A stretch of DNA of 64,000 nt from Rothia nasimurium (GCF_928392795.1 NZ_CAKMTJ010000001.1:310001-374000); one strand, 5' to 3'; shown: positions 56,184-64,000, numbered from the stretch's first letter. Made by a program: numbers and translations. Notes: generated from the sequence alone by a model not told the origin.

Positions 56184-58778
56184 CTAGCTCACCTCCTGAA
56201 GGGCGGCAACTGGCGGTATGCGGGAGGCTGATCGGGCCGGGAAGAAGACCGTGGCCCAGGCCAGGAACAGGCCACCTGCAAGAATTGCTAGGTAGTGCCA
56301 GGGCTGTAGACCATAGACTAGATCAAGCCCCAGTATCGGGAAGACCTGCATCAAAAGTAGGGCCGTGACTGCTCCAGCGGCCGTGCCCCAGATCAGGGCA
56401 AAAATAGCCAGAATCAGGGTCTCGTAGCTGACCGCTGCCTGTAGTTGACGGCTGGAGAGGCCGTTAATACGGAGCAGGGCGTAGGAGCGGCGGCGCTGCT
56501 GGGTGGTCAGTAGCTGGGTGTTGGCCAGCCCCACGAGTGAGACGAGCAGTGAAGCTGAGAGTAGCCCCAGAATTACCCAGAGAACGGCGCGCATATCCTC
56601 CTGGAGCCGGGTTTTCTCAAAGGTTACGCCTGAGAGCTCGCCTGCCTCCTGGCCGATAAGGTCAGCGATAGGGTTGAGTACCGAGGAAGAGTTATTCCAG
56701 CTGATATCGGGCGTGAAGTTGACCTGTAGTAGGCCGGTATCTGTTTCTAGACCGGTCGGAGGCATGAGCTCTGAGCCGCTGATGAGCTGGCCATTCTGCG
56801 TGGTGATGAGGATACCGCGCAGGGTTGCCGGGGTGATACTGACGGCAAGTTCCACAGAACCCTGAGTACCTTCGATATAGAGCTCTTGGCCTTCGTCAAT
56901 ACCGAGAACATCTGCATCGAACTGGCTCAGAAGCACCGTCCCTTCGGTGAGCTTCTGGCCGACGTCTTCACCCTGTAGACGGGTGAGGGTCTCTGGGTCT
57001 GCGGAGTAGACCGTTGTGTCTAGCCAGCTATCGGTTGCGGTGATGAGCCTGCCCTGCGGCAGGGCGATGAGGGCGGCGTCCACTCCCTCTATCTGAGCGA
57101 TCTGGCGCTCTATCTCGTGCAGGCGGGCGGTATCTGGCTCGGTCAGTATCGCTTCAACGTCGTAGGGGTAGTTACGGTCAAGCTCTGCCAGCATACTGTG
57201 CTGCATGGTGGAGTAGCCGGTGAGGGCTGCGCTGACAAAGGCTGCACAGATAAAGACCATACGCACGGTCACCGAGGCGGACGCCCTCGATTGGGCGATA
57301 TTGCTGTGGGCCAGGGCCGCGGTGGAATAGGGCTTGGCACAGCGCCGCAGCAGGGCCAGACCCGGGGCTGCAAGTAGGGGAGCGGCTAGCACAAAGGTGA
57401 AGGCTGCAAGCACGGTAGCTACTACAATCAGGGCTGAGTACTGGCCAGCCAACCCCGAAACCGCGCAGAGGACCGTGATGCCTGCAAGGAACAGGCAGAG
57501 TAGCATCAAGGGCCAGGTGCGGCGTGTGCGCTGAGCTACCGGTGCCTCATGCTGGCTATTGAGTGCTGCCACCGGTGGAATCTTTCGGGTGTTCCAGACC
57601 GGCTTGAGCACAGCCAGCAGGGTCACCACGGTGCAAATCAGCAGAGCGATGATACCTGCTAGTGGGTTGTAGGTGACCCGACCCGTGGTATCGAGAGCAA
57701 AGGCTGCTAGGTAGGCTGTGAGGACACCGGCCAGGGCTGAAAGGGCCCCCAGGGCGGCAGCCTCAAGCAGCAGCATACGCACCACCGTCTGACGGGTGGC
57801 ACCGAGGGTGCGCAGCAGGGCCAGCTCGCGGGAGCGGGCCGCTGCATGCACCTTATAGGTGCTGGTGATAATGAAAGCGCTCATCAGCAGGGAGAGAGCC
57901 CCAAAGCCAAAGAGGATAGAGAGCAGAGCGGTGTAGCTGCCAACGGCCATACTCACGTCGTTCCTGATTTGCTCTTCAGTCGATGAGACGGTAAAGGCAG
58001 GGGAGTTGGAGAGTGCCTGTTTGACTTCTTCCAGAGAGGCAGAAACGGGTTCTTTGAGCTTTAGAAGTACCTGCTCATAAATGCCGTTAGTAGTATTACC
58101 CCAGTGTTTTCGGCTGTGTTCTATGTAGGTAGCTACCCCGGTGCCCGGTGTAAAGACCATATCTGCCCCTGCGTTGTAGCCGACGGGGCGTTCGTAGATA
58201 CCTGTGATGGTGTAGGTTGCCTGGGGGAGGCCCTCTTGCAGGTCGGTGTGCTCGGTAACGGTAGAAAGGTCATCTAAGGTGATGCTTTCACCCACCCCTA
58301 CAGAGAGAGTTTCGGCTATCCGGTCGGTAATCACTACTTGGTAGCCTGCGGTAGGTAGGGCACCTTCAACGAGGGGATAGGGGAAGAAATCAGCATCTGG
58401 CATATCGGTCTGAAAGATGCTGTGTGTAGTCGCCTCACGCCCGTCCGTAGCCGGTACATGGATGCTGGAATCGGTAGTGGCTACCTTCCAGACTGATTCA
58501 ACCGCAGGCAGGCTTGCTACCCGATCAGCTTGCTTCTCGCTGAGGAAGGGATCAGAGGCATTCCCCTGGGCAAAGCTACTGGTAGTTTCGACAACTGCAT
58601 CGGAGGTGGAATATTTTTGGTCAGCTGCCTGCCGCACCTCATCGTAGAAGGAGGTGTTAATCAGCAGTACGGCGGTGAGGAAGAAGGCTGAGATGGCGAT
58701 GCCGATGGAGGTCAGGGCAAAGCGTAGGCGGTGCTTGCCCAGGTTGGAGAAAGCGACGGTACTTAGGGTGGTGGCCAT
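56184..58778 (-). CDS. FtsX/MacB-type ABC transporter permease
   Basis: 864 residues from ATG 58778. Two FtsX-type repeats, each with a helix, a large extracellular domain and three to four helices: first near residues 15-400, second near 465-864. ALLRTLGATRQTVVRMLLLEAAALG and ALLRINGLSSRQLQAAVSYETLILA are the matching coupling helices of the halves. Such long permeases export or sense peptides, lipids or antibiotics with a MacB-like ATPase. The start lies one base after the ATPase stop; AGGTGA inside the upstream gene serves as ribosome site. Confidence 0.88.
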   Translation of the reverse strand: MATTLSTVAFSNLGKHRLRFALTSIGIAISAFFLTAVLLINTSFYDEVRQAADQKYSTSDAVVETTSSFAQGNASDPFLSEKQADRVASLPAVESVWKVATTDSSIHVPATDGREATTHSIFQTDMPDADFFPYPLVEGALPTAGYQVVITDRIAETLSVGVGESITLDDLSTVTEHTDLQEGLPQATYTITGIYERPVGYNAGADMVFTPGTGVATYIEHSRKHWGNTTNGIYEQVLLKLKEPVSASLEEVKQALSNSPAFTVSSTEEQIRNDVSMAVGSYTALLSILFGFGALSLLMSAFIITSTYKVHAAARSRELALLRTLGATRQTVVRMLLLEAAALGALSALAGVLTAYLAAFALDTTGRVTYNPLAGIIALLICTVVTLLAVLKPVWNTRKIPPVAALNSQHEAPVAQRTRRTWPLMLLCLFLAGITVLCAVSGLAGQYSALIVVATVLAAFTFVLAAPLLAAPGLALLRRCAKPYSTAALAHSNIAQSRASASVTVRMVFICAAFVSAALTGYSTMQHSMLAELDRNYPYDVEAILTEPDTARLHEIERQIAQIEGVDAALIALPQGRLITATDSWLDTTVYSADPETLTRLQGEDVGQKLTEGTVLLSQFDADVLGIDEGQELYIEGTQGSVELAVSITPATLRGILITTQNGQLISGSELMPPTGLETDTGLLQVNFTPDISWNNSSSVLNPIADLIGQEAGELSGVTFEKTRLQEDMRAVLWVILGLLSASLLVSLVGLANTQLLTTQQRRRSYALLRINGLSSRQLQAAVSYETLILAIFALIWGTAAGAVTALLLMQVFPILGLDLVYGLQPWHYLAILAGGLFLAWATVFFPARSASRIPPVAALQEVS

Positions 58779-58779
58779 C

Positions 58780-59529
58780 TTAATCACCTAGCCTTGCCAG
58801 GGCTGAGAGCACACTGGTCTGGGTGGGGGCTTCGAGCCCACCGGCTAGCTGGCCGTCCTTGAGCAAGAGCACCCGATCAGCGTAAGAGGCCGCAAGCGGG
58901 TCATGGGTCACCATCAGAATAGTCTGCCCCTGTTCCCGGCTGGCCTGCTGCAGGAGCCCCAGAACCTCGGTACTGGTCGCCGAGTCGAGGGCGCCGGTGG
59001 GTTCGTCCGCAAAAATGACGGCCGGGCGCGGGAGCAGGGCTCGGGCGATTGCCACCCGCTGCTGCTGCCCACCGGAGAGCTGGGAGGGCAGGTGCTTGAG
59101 GCGGTCCTCAAGACCCAAAATGCGCACCAGCTCATCCCGCCAGATGGTATCTACCGCCACCTTAGCCAGCCCCAGGGGCAGCTCCATGTTCTGGGCCGCG
59201 GTGAGCGTCGGGACCAGGTTAAAGGCCTGGAAGATAAAACCGATATTACGGGCCCGGAACTCAGCTAGGGCGGAATCTTTGAGCCCCGTCAGCTCTACGC
59301 CCTTGACCTGTACGGACGTCTGCTCCCCGGGGTCAGGGGCATCGAGAGTTGCCAGCGTGTGCAGCAGGGTTGACTTGCCGGAGCCAGAAGGGCCCATGAT
59401 GGCGGTGAACTTGCCCCGCTCAAAATCAATGGAAATGTTGCGCAGGGCGTGCACGGGGGACTCACCCGCATAGGTTTTAGAAAGATTCCGGGCAGAAACA
59501 GCGATAGGAATAGTGTGTGAGGTGCTCAT
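58780..59529 (-). CDS. MacB/LolD-type ABC transporter ATPase
   Basis: 249 residues from ATG 59529 (MSTSHTIPIAV). Walker A GPSGSGKSTLL, Q-loop FIFQAFNLVP, signature LSGGQQQRVAIARALL, Walker B VIFADEPTGALD and H-loop MVTHDPLAA. The DEPTGALD form is typical of the MacB/LolD/BceA class that partners FtsX-type permeases. CATACT, six bases before the ATG, gives a leaderless start; a perfect TCATAC-N4-GTATGA palindrome lies 69 bases upstream. Confidence 0.92.
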   Translation of the reverse strand: MSTSHTIPIAVSARNLSKTYAGESPVHALRNISIDFERGKFTAIMGPSGSGKSTLLHTLATLDAPDPGEQTSVQVKGVELTGLKDSALAEFRARNIGFIFQAFNLVPTLTAAQNMELPLGLAKVAVDTIWRDELVRILGLEDRLKHLPSQLSGGQQQRVAIARALLPRPAVIFADEPTGALDSATSTEVLGLLQQASREQGQTILMVTHDPLAASYADRVLLLKDGQLAGGLEAPTQTSVLSALARLGD

Positions 59530-59535
59530 ATACCC

Positions 59536-59541
59536 AGTATG
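59536..59541 (-). promoter_or_regulatory. -10 box of the ABC ATPase gene (predicted leaderless)
   Basis: CATACT on the minus strand, six bases before the ATG at 59529. It is part of a shorter ATAC-N3-GTAT repeat. Confidence 0.45.
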
Positions 59542-59580
59542 GCAAGGCGGTGGGGTAGGGCACATCGCACTAGGGAGTGA

Positions 59581-59650
59581 AGCGAAAGGGGCGGGCCTCA
59601 TACCTAGGTATGAAAATAGGTTCTGCAGACTCACGCTCGCTGCCGACCCT
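59581..59650. repeat. Structured intergenic repeat element, copy 2
   Basis: AGCGAAAG at its left end and a 21-base segment (59630-59650) matching 29502-29522 with one difference. Between them lies the operator palindrome of the ABC operon, absent from copy 1. Confidence 0.6.
59598..59613. promoter_or_regulatory. Candidate response-regulator operator, ABC operon copy
   Basis: TCATACCTAGGTATGA, a perfect 16-bp palindrome between the response regulator and ABC ATPase genes, centred about 76 bases before the predicted ATPase transcription start. Confidence 0.65.
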
Positions 59651-59671
59651 AATAATTTTCAGTATTGAAGG

Positions 59672-60352
59672 TTAAACCAGCCCCGCCTCGTAGGCAATAA
59701 TCACTGCCTGCACGCGGTCGCGGGCCTCAAGCTTAGCCAGAATATGCGAGACATGGGTTTTGACGGTCGCCTCAGAAACAAAGAGCTGCTGGGCCATCTC
59801 ACCGTTCGACAGGCCCTGGGCAATGAGCAAGAAGAGCTCGCGCTCGCGGTTGGTCAGGCTGGCAATCTTTTCAGCGTGTTTCTGGGGCGCCTGCTGGGTG
59901 GGTGCACCTCCTGCCAGGTGGGGAATCATCTGTTCAAGCAGCCGCTTGGTGGCGCTGGGGGCGATGACGGCGTCCCCGCGCTGCACCGTCCGAATGGCCC
60001 CGAGAAGCTGCTCGGGCGGGGCGTCCTTGAGCAGGAAGCCGCTGGCCCCGCGCTGAACCGCGGCGTATACGTAGTCGTCGATATCGAAGGTGGTCAGCAT
60101 GACCACCTTGACCTCGGGGTGGGCGGCGATGATAGCTCCGGTTGCTTCGATGCCATCGAGCACCGGCATGCGCACGTCCATGAGCACCACATCAGGCCCC
60201 AGCCCCGCGGCCTGCAGCTCGGCGACCAGCTCGATAGCCTGCTGACCATCCCCGGCCTGGGCCACCACCTGCATATCGGCCTGCGAACCAATCAGCATAG
60301 CCAGGCCAGAACGTACAAGCTGCTGGTCATCTACAAGAAGAACTCTAATCAC
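59672..60352 (-). CDS. NarL/LuxR-type response regulator
   Basis: 226 residues. Receiver domain 1-125 with acidic pocket Asp8-Asp9 and phospho-acceptor Asp59 (VVLMDVRMP), Lys in LLKDAPP. LuxR-type helix-turn-helix at ~165-225: LTNRERELFLLIAQGLSNGEMAQQLFVSEATVKTHVSHIL. It lies 50 bases after the histidine kinase gene, its cognate partner. It probably controls the downstream ABC genes and its own operon through TCATAC-N4-GTATGA sites. Confidence 0.93.
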   Translation of the reverse strand: MIRVLLVDDQQLVRSGLAMLIGSQADMQVVAQAGDGQQAIELVAELQAAGLGPDVVLMDVRMPVLDGIEATGAIIAAHPEVKVVMLTTFDIDDYVYAAVQRGASGFLLKDAPPEQLLGAIRTVQRGDAVIAPSATKRLLEQMIPHLAGGAPTQQAPQKHAEKIASLTNRERELFLLIAQGLSNGEMAQQLFVSEATVKTHVSHILAKLEARDRVQAVIIAYEAGLV

Positions 60353-60402
60353 GGTTTTACTCTATCGCTCCTGGTCATCATGGGGGGCTGGTAAAAACGG
60401 GT

Positions 60403-61650
60403 CTAGGGCACGAAGGGAATCTGGGCAAAAACCCTAAAAGACCCGTCGGCTAGGCGGCCGTAGTGCAGGGTGCCGTGGTACATATCGACACGTTCGCGCA
60501 TACCCAGCAGCCCGCGGCGGGCACCGGGCAGGGGCTCGGTGGGCTCGGCCTGGGGCAGGTTGGTGATGTCGATATCCAGGGTCTGCTTACCCTCGCTAAT
60601 GGTGACGGTCACCAGGGGAGTGCCCGGGCAGTGCTTGGCCACGTTGGTCAGGGCCTCTTGCACAATACGGTAGATGGTCAGGTCGGCACCCTGCGGCAGT
60701 TTCTCTTCAACCCCCGATACCGTGCTAAAGCGCACCGGTATGCCCAGCTTCTGGGTTTGCTCAATGAGCTGGGGGACGTTGTGCAGGGCCGGGAGGGGCT
60801 CAACGGTAGTGCCCTCATCGGTGCGCAGGACCCCCAGCAGGGTACGCATCTGTTGCAGGGACGACCGCGCCGCCTCAGAAATCGTGCCCAGGGCGGCTAG
60901 TTCCACGGGCTCATTCTGCGCGGACGTCCCCGCCCCGCTCCCAGCCTGCTGGGCAGCGGCAGCGTAGCGGGCGCCGTCCGCCTGGGCAATGATGACGGAG
61001 AGCGAATGCGCCACGATATCGTGCATCTCCCTGGCGATGCGAGCCCGCTCGTCCAGGGCTGCGAGTGCCCGTTCCTGTTCCCGCTCATGTTCCAGCTGGC
61101 GGTTGCGCTCAATAAGTGCCCGGTGGCGGTTCTCGCGTAGCCGCCGGGAATCCCCAAAGAACCAGGCAATAGTAACGATGGCCGCACAGATAAAAGCAGC
61201 GGTCAGAGCGGTAACGTAGAACTCAAAAGCTGTGAAGTCATAGACCAAAAAGGTACGAGCAAAAACAAAGCCGCCAACAAGCGAAGCAAGCAGAGCCGCA
61301 AGAAAAGTTCCAATACGGACTGGGCGCGAAAAATAGCGCACCAGATGGTAGACCATCACCGGGGCTGTCCACCAGGAGCCCACCGCAGGGTACTGAGCAG
61401 GAATAGTGACCAGCAGCGATACCACCACCAGAACCAAGACCAGGACCGGACGGGAATACCGGAAGTAGAGACTGGACGTAGCAACTAGCCAAGCAACGAT
61501 GTAGATCAGTGCCCAGGTGCCCTCCATCATGGAAAGACCAAAGGCAAGAGTTATCAGTAGGGTCAGTATCTGCCCCAGGGCAACAGCGATCGCATTGACC
61601 AGCTTCTTACGGCGCTGAGTAGCAGCCAGCTCTAACTGAAGGGTATCCAC
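60403..61650 (-). CDS. Sensor histidine kinase (HisKA_3 class)
   Basis: 415 residues, GTG start. Five to six membrane helices fill residues ~15-165 with only short loops, so the signal is probably sensed in or near the membrane. A coiled linker (RHRALIERNRQLEHEREQERALAALDERA) leads to the phospho-acceptor His in AREMHDIVAHSLSVI near residue 210 and an HATPase_c domain (IYRIVQEALTNVAKH, RRGLLGMRERV). Such short-loop kinases often detect cell-envelope stress and pair with ABC transporters. Confidence 0.93.
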   Translation of the reverse strand: MDTLQLELAATQRRKKLVNAIAVALGQILTLLITLAFGLSMMEGTWALIYIVAWLVATSSLYFRYSRPVLVLVLVVVSLLVTIPAQYPAVGSWWTAPVMVYHLVRYFSRPVRIGTFLAALLASLVGGFVFARTFLVYDFTAFEFYVTALTAAFICAAIVTIAWFFGDSRRLRENRHRALIERNRQLEHEREQERALAALDERARIAREMHDIVAHSLSVIIAQADGARYAAAAQQAGSGAGTSAQNEPVELAALGTISEAARSSLQQMRTLLGVLRTDEGTTVEPLPALHNVPQLIEQTQKLGIPVRFSTVSGVEEKLPQGADLTIYRIVQEALTNVAKHCPGTPLVTVTISEGKQTLDIDITNLPQAEPTEPLPGARRGLLGMRERVDMYHGTLHYGRLADGSFRVFAQIPFVP

Positions 61651-61657
61651 CCTCCTA

Positions 61658-61663
61658 AGTCTA
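61658..61663 (-). promoter_or_regulatory. -10 box of the kinase-regulator operon (predicted leaderless)
   Basis: TAGACT on the minus strand, seven bases before the GTG at 61650. An AGGAGG directly abuts the start codon and is too close to work as a normal ribosome site. Confidence 0.5.
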
Positions 61664-61713
61664 AAAGCAGCCCCGGCCCCGGGAAGGTGGCGGCGGGCGT
61701 CCGCACCCTAAAT

Positions 61714-61729
61714 TCATACCGCAGTATGA
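61714..61729. promoter_or_regulatory. Candidate response-regulator operator, kinase operon copy
   Basis: TCATACCGCAGTATGA: same perfect 6-bp half-sites and 4-base spacer as the site at 59598-59613, centred about 72 bases before the kinase start. It also lies upstream of divergent thrC. Confidence 0.65.
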
Positions 61730-61760
61730 GCGCCTAGCGCCACCGGCCGGGCAGTTTCGG

Positions 61761-61766
61761 TAGGCT
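61761..61766 (+). promoter_or_regulatory. -10 box of thrC (predicted leaderless)
   Basis: TAGGCT seven bases before ATG 61774, with no ribosome site between. Confidence 0.5.
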
Positions 61767-61773
61767 TATACCC

Positions 61774-63201
61774 ATGCAGTACATCTCAACCCGCGACGCA
61801 TCCAAGACTCCCGCCCGCTTCACCGACATCCTGCTCGGTGGCCTAGCCCCCGACGGCGGTCTCTACCTGCCCGAAACCTACCCTGCTCTTGACGAGGCCA
61901 CCCTCACCCGCTGGCGGACCGTTCTGGCAGAAGAAGGCTACGCGGCGCTGGCAGCTGAGGTGCTGCAGCTCTTCATCGACGATATTCCTGCCGACGATAT
62001 CAAGGCCATGACTGCCCGGGCTTACTCCTACCCCAAGTTTGCCTCCGAAGAAATTGTTCCGGTTACTGAACTGGAACCCGGTATTTTGATCGGCCACCTG
62101 TCCGAGGGCCCCACCGCCGCCTTCAAGGACATGGCCATGCAGCTGCTGGGTGAACTCTTTGAGTACGAACTGGGCCGCCGGGGCGAGACCCTCAATATTG
62201 TGGGCGCAACCTCGGGTGACACCGGTTCATCTGCCGAGTACGCCATGCGCGGCCGCCCCGGCATCAAGGTCTTCATGCTCACCCCGGCTGGCCGTATGAC
62301 CCCCTTCCAGCAGGCCCAGATGTTCGGCCTGGACGATGAAAACATCTTCAACGTTGCCCTCGACGGCGTCTTTGACGACTGTCAGGATGTGGTCAAGGCT
62401 ATTTCTGCTGACGCTGCCTTTAAGGCTGAGAAGCGCATTGGCGCAGTCAACTCTATTAACTGGGCCCGTCTGATGGCTCAGATCGTCTACTATGTTTCCT
62501 CCTGGATTCGTGCGACCGAAACCAACGACCAGAAGGTTTCCTTCTGTGTGCCCACCGGTAACTTTGGTGATATTTGCGCCGGTCACATCGCCCGCCAGAT
62601 GGGTCTGCCCATCGACCGCCTGATTGTGGCCACCAACGAGAACGATGTGCTGGATGAATTCTTCCGCACCGGCGACTACCGGGTGCGCTCATCGGCTGAT
62701 ACCTACGAAACTTCCAGCCCCTCCATGGATATCTCCCGGGCCTCAAACTTTGAGCGCTTTGTCTTTGACCTGCTAGGCCGTGACGCCGAGCGGACCGCTG
62801 ACCTCTTTGGCCTCAAGGTGCGTCAGGGCGGATTCTCCCTGACCGATGACCCGGCCTTTGCCGAAGCTGCTGAGCGCTACGGTTTCGCCTCTGGCCGTTC
62901 AACCCACGCCGACCGCGTCGCCACCATTCGCGATGCCCACGAGCGCCTGGGTGTGCTGCTTGACCCCCACACCGCGGACGGCGTAAAGGTCGCCCGCGAC
63001 TGGGCTGGGAAGGTTGATACCCCTATCATCTGCCTAGAAACCGCCCTGCCGGTTAAATTCGCTGAAACCATCCTCGAAGCAACCGGCGCTGAGCCTGCCA
63101 TCCCCGAGCGCTTTGCTGGCATCATGGACGCCGACCGTCATGTCATTGACCTGCCCAACGATGTTGAGGCGGTCAAGGAACTGATTGAGAAGAACGTCTA
63201 A
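61774..63201 (+). CDS. thrC: Threonine synthase
   Basis: 475 residues, the long (class II, E. coli/yeast-like) form. N-terminal MQYISTRDASKTPARFTDILLGGLAPDGGLYLPE; PLP-binding Lys118 in GPTAAFKDMAMQ; phosphate-loop segments GATSGDTGSSAEYA and CVPTGNFGDICAGHIA. It turns O-phosphohomoserine into threonine. No hom or thrB gene is adjacent, unlike the common actinobacterial hom-thrC-thrB operon. Confidence 0.96.
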   Translation: MQYISTRDASKTPARFTDILLGGLAPDGGLYLPETYPALDEATLTRWRTVLAEEGYAALAAEVLQLFIDDIPADDIKAMTARAYSYPKFASEEIVPVTELEPGILIGHLSEGPTAAFKDMAMQLLGELFEYELGRRGETLNIVGATSGDTGSSAEYAMRGRPGIKVFMLTPAGRMTPFQQAQMFGLDDENIFNVALDGVFDDCQDVVKAISADAAFKAEKRIGAVNSINWARLMAQIVYYVSSWIRATETNDQKVSFCVPTGNFGDICAGHIARQMGLPIDRLIVATNENDVLDEFFRTGDYRVRSSADTYETSSPSMDISRASNFERFVFDLLGRDAERTADLFGLKVRQGGFSLTDDPAFAEAAERYGFASGRSTHADRVATIRDAHERLGVLLDPHTADGVKVARDWAGKVDTPIICLETALPVKFAETILEATGAEPAIPERFAGIMDADRHVIDLPNDVEAVKELIEKNV

Positions 63202-63221
63202 CCGTTCGCTCACCACTTATA

Positions 63222-63288
63222 GAACCACATGCCTTGTTGAGCCCCGATTAAACTCTGGGGCTGGTGACAAGGCATGTGGTTCAGTTTT
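63222..63288 (+). terminator. Terminator after thrC, with the next promoter in its right arm
   Basis: 16-bp outer stem GAACCACATGCCTTGT (63222-63237) with its exact complement (63267-63282), inner AGCCCC/GGGGCT, then CAGTTTT. The -35-like GTGACA of the next gene is inside the right arm. Confidence 0.85.
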
Positions 63289-63293
63289 ATAGT
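63264..63293 (+). promoter_or_regulatory. Promoter of the small unknown gene (predicted leaderless)
   Basis: GTGACA (-35, 63264-63269), 18-base spacer, TATAGT (-10, 63288-63293), then six bases to ATG 63300. Confidence 0.65.
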
Positions 63294-63299
63294 GTGGCT

Positions 63300-63650
63300 A
63301 TGAAACAAGAAAAAGAGTTCTTTGCGGCGGTACTGCGCCTGGCCAAGCCCCACACCCCCAGTGACCGTGAACCGAATACAGCAGAACGTGAGGCAGCAAT
63401 TGCTGCCCTTGAAGAAGCTCAGATAGTGCAGGCCTGCGACTGCGGCACCTGCCTGACCTACGATTTGCTATACCCGGGCGAGCCCATCAATCAGGACCTG
63501 CCCCGCACCTACCTGGCTGCAAACACTAAGGATGGGGATACGCTCGTCCTCGCCCATCTGGTAGGGGATAAACTCGTTACCCTCGAAGTAGCCCCCACCG
63601 GCAATAAACCGGTAGAGGTACTGCCGGCTATCGGCGACCTTACACCCTAA
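63300..63650 (+). CDS. Hypothetical protein
   Basis: 116 residues from ATG 63300 (MKQEKEFFAAVLRLAKP); the open frame begins 36 bases earlier, but the promoter fixes this start. Soluble, acidic, no signal. A CDCGTC cluster near residue 53 gives three closely spaced cysteines that could bind metal or form a disulphide; the rest is beta-prone (DTLVLAHLVGDKLVTLEVAPTG). No family recognised. The strong -35/-10 pair supports a real, expressed gene. Confidence 0.65.
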   Translation: MKQEKEFFAAVLRLAKPHTPSDREPNTAEREAAIAALEEAQIVQACDCGTCLTYDLLYPGEPINQDLPRTYLAANTKDGDTLVLAHLVGDKLVTLEVAPTGNKPVEVLPAIGDLTP

Positions 63651-63654
63651 TTCA

Positions 63655-63680
63655 ATATATGAAACCACCAGTCAAAATAT
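63655..63680 (+). promoter_or_regulatory. BCAA-gene upstream motif, leuB copy
   Basis: ATATGAAACC, four bases, GTC, AAAAT: resembles the motif at 49298-49322 before ilvC. It lies just upstream of the leuB promoter. Confidence 0.4.
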
Positions 63681-63703
63681 GGGCAAAGCTGCGCTCGCAG
63701 GAC

Positions 63704-63709
63704 TAGCCT
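63704..63709 (+). promoter_or_regulatory. -10 box of leuB (predicted leaderless)
   Basis: TAGCCT six bases before ATG 63716; no ribosome site is present. Confidence 0.5.
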
Positions 63710-63715
63710 TAAACC

Positions 63716-64000
63716 ATGACTGAAAACAGCTCCATCAACCTGGCCGTCATCCCCGGCGACGGCATCGGCCCCGAAGTAGTAGCCCAAGCCCACCGCGTCC
63801 TCACCCGCGCCGCCGAACTCGACAACATCACAGTCACCTCCACCGAATACCCCCTCGGTGCAGAACACTGGCTCGCAACCGGTCAGACCCTCACCGAAGA
63901 GACCAAGACCGCCCTCGCCCAGCACGACGCCATCCTCTTCGGCGCAGTGGGAGCCGACCCGCGCTCGTCCGCCGTGCCCAGCGGCCTGATCGAACGAGAA
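63716..64000 (+). CDS. leuB: 3-isopropylmalate dehydrogenase, N-terminal part (3' end outside window)
   Basis: 95 codons are visible and stay open to the right edge. The start reads [29 protein letters not shown], the NAD-dependent decarboxylating dehydrogenase N-terminus, and [15 protein letters not shown] matches the LeuB loop after the first half of the fold. Actinobacterial LeuB is ~340-350 residues, so about a quarter is seen. It catalyses the third step of leucine synthesis, in keeping with ilvBNC 14 kb away. Confidence 0.9.
   Translation, partial: MTENSSINLAVIPGDGIGPEVVAQAHRVLTRAAELDNITVTSTEYPLGAEHWLATGQTLTEETKTALAQHDAILFGAVGADPRSSAVPSGLIERE

Noticed and set aside
59530..59541. Third copy of the TCATAC-N4-GTATGA operator
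   Set aside because: Only ATAC-N3-GTAT is present, with a different spacer, and it overlaps the -10 box; kept as a note only.
59744..60394. 216-codon open frame on the plus strand
   Set aside because: Antisense to the response regulator gene, whose receiver and HTH motifs are unambiguous.

Overview
The window is GC-rich, gene-dense DNA from an actinobacterium. Lineage markers are the mismatch endonuclease NucS, a mycothiol-dependent formaldehyde dehydrogenase, a DUF3039 protein, actinobacterial ATP synthase accessory proteins, and many genes whose -10 box lies only 6-7 bases before the start codon (predicted leaderless mRNAs). The gene set and base composition fit Micrococcaceae, with Rothia as my best guess; the genus is inferred, not proven. 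I see no prophage, transposon, CRISPR array or clear pseudogene. Two genes are cut by the window edges: a glycosyltransferase on the left and leuB on the right. No stretch over 300 bases lacks a gene, RNA or leader.

Layout. 1-4.5 kb is the end of a surface-polysaccharide locus: a double-domain glycosyltransferase, a membrane nucleotide-sugar 4,6-dehydratase and a WecA/WbpL-type polyprenyl-phosphate sugar-phosphate transferase. 4.5-12.4 kb is the complete F1Fo ATP synthase operon with two small membrane accessory proteins, with several hairpins in its gaps. 12.4-28.6 kb follows the order of the same region in Mycobacterium tuberculosis (nucS, a thioredoxin-like/TPR protein, pncB, clpS, DUF2017, murI, MBL hydrolase, rph, rdgB). 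Set into this order here are an ABC exporter, a DUF3039 protein, a Tat-exported protein, an SF2 helicase and pncA. 28.6-36.5 kb holds an APH-like kinase, an ADP-ribosylglycohydrolase diverging from sbcD-sbcC, and an MFS-like protein.

36.5-44.6 kb is mostly on the minus strand: an MBL hydrolase with S-(hydroxymethyl)mycothiol dehydrogenase, an alpha/beta hydrolase, a YihY/BrkB protein, malate:quinone oxidoreductase, an orphan peptide-type binding lipoprotein, tRNA-Leu and a Bcp peroxiredoxin. 44.7-46.5 kb has a MarR regulator, two tandem tRNA-Lys(CTT) units and an unknown gene. 46.6-53.9 kb is amino-acid metabolism: an ilv leader peptide with attenuator, ilvB-ilvN-ilvC, serA and metG. 54-61.7 kb holds an SGNH-like exported protein, a lipoprotein, and a histidine kinase/response regulator pair followed by a MacB-type ABC transporter. 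thrC, an unknown small gene and the start of leuB end the window.

The most interesting observations are: (i) a perfect inverted repeat TCATAC-N4-GTATGA found once upstream of the kinase-regulator genes and once upstream of the ABC transporter genes, a likely operator for an undescribed two-component/ABC circuit; (ii) an ilv attenuator whose leader peptide may itself start leaderless; (iii) a dispersed 9-mer GCGGACGCC, found 16 times by eye and sometimes inside terminator stems; (iv) a 49-bp tandem repeat with an inverted partner; and (v) a repeat element shared by two intergenic regions 30 kb apart.
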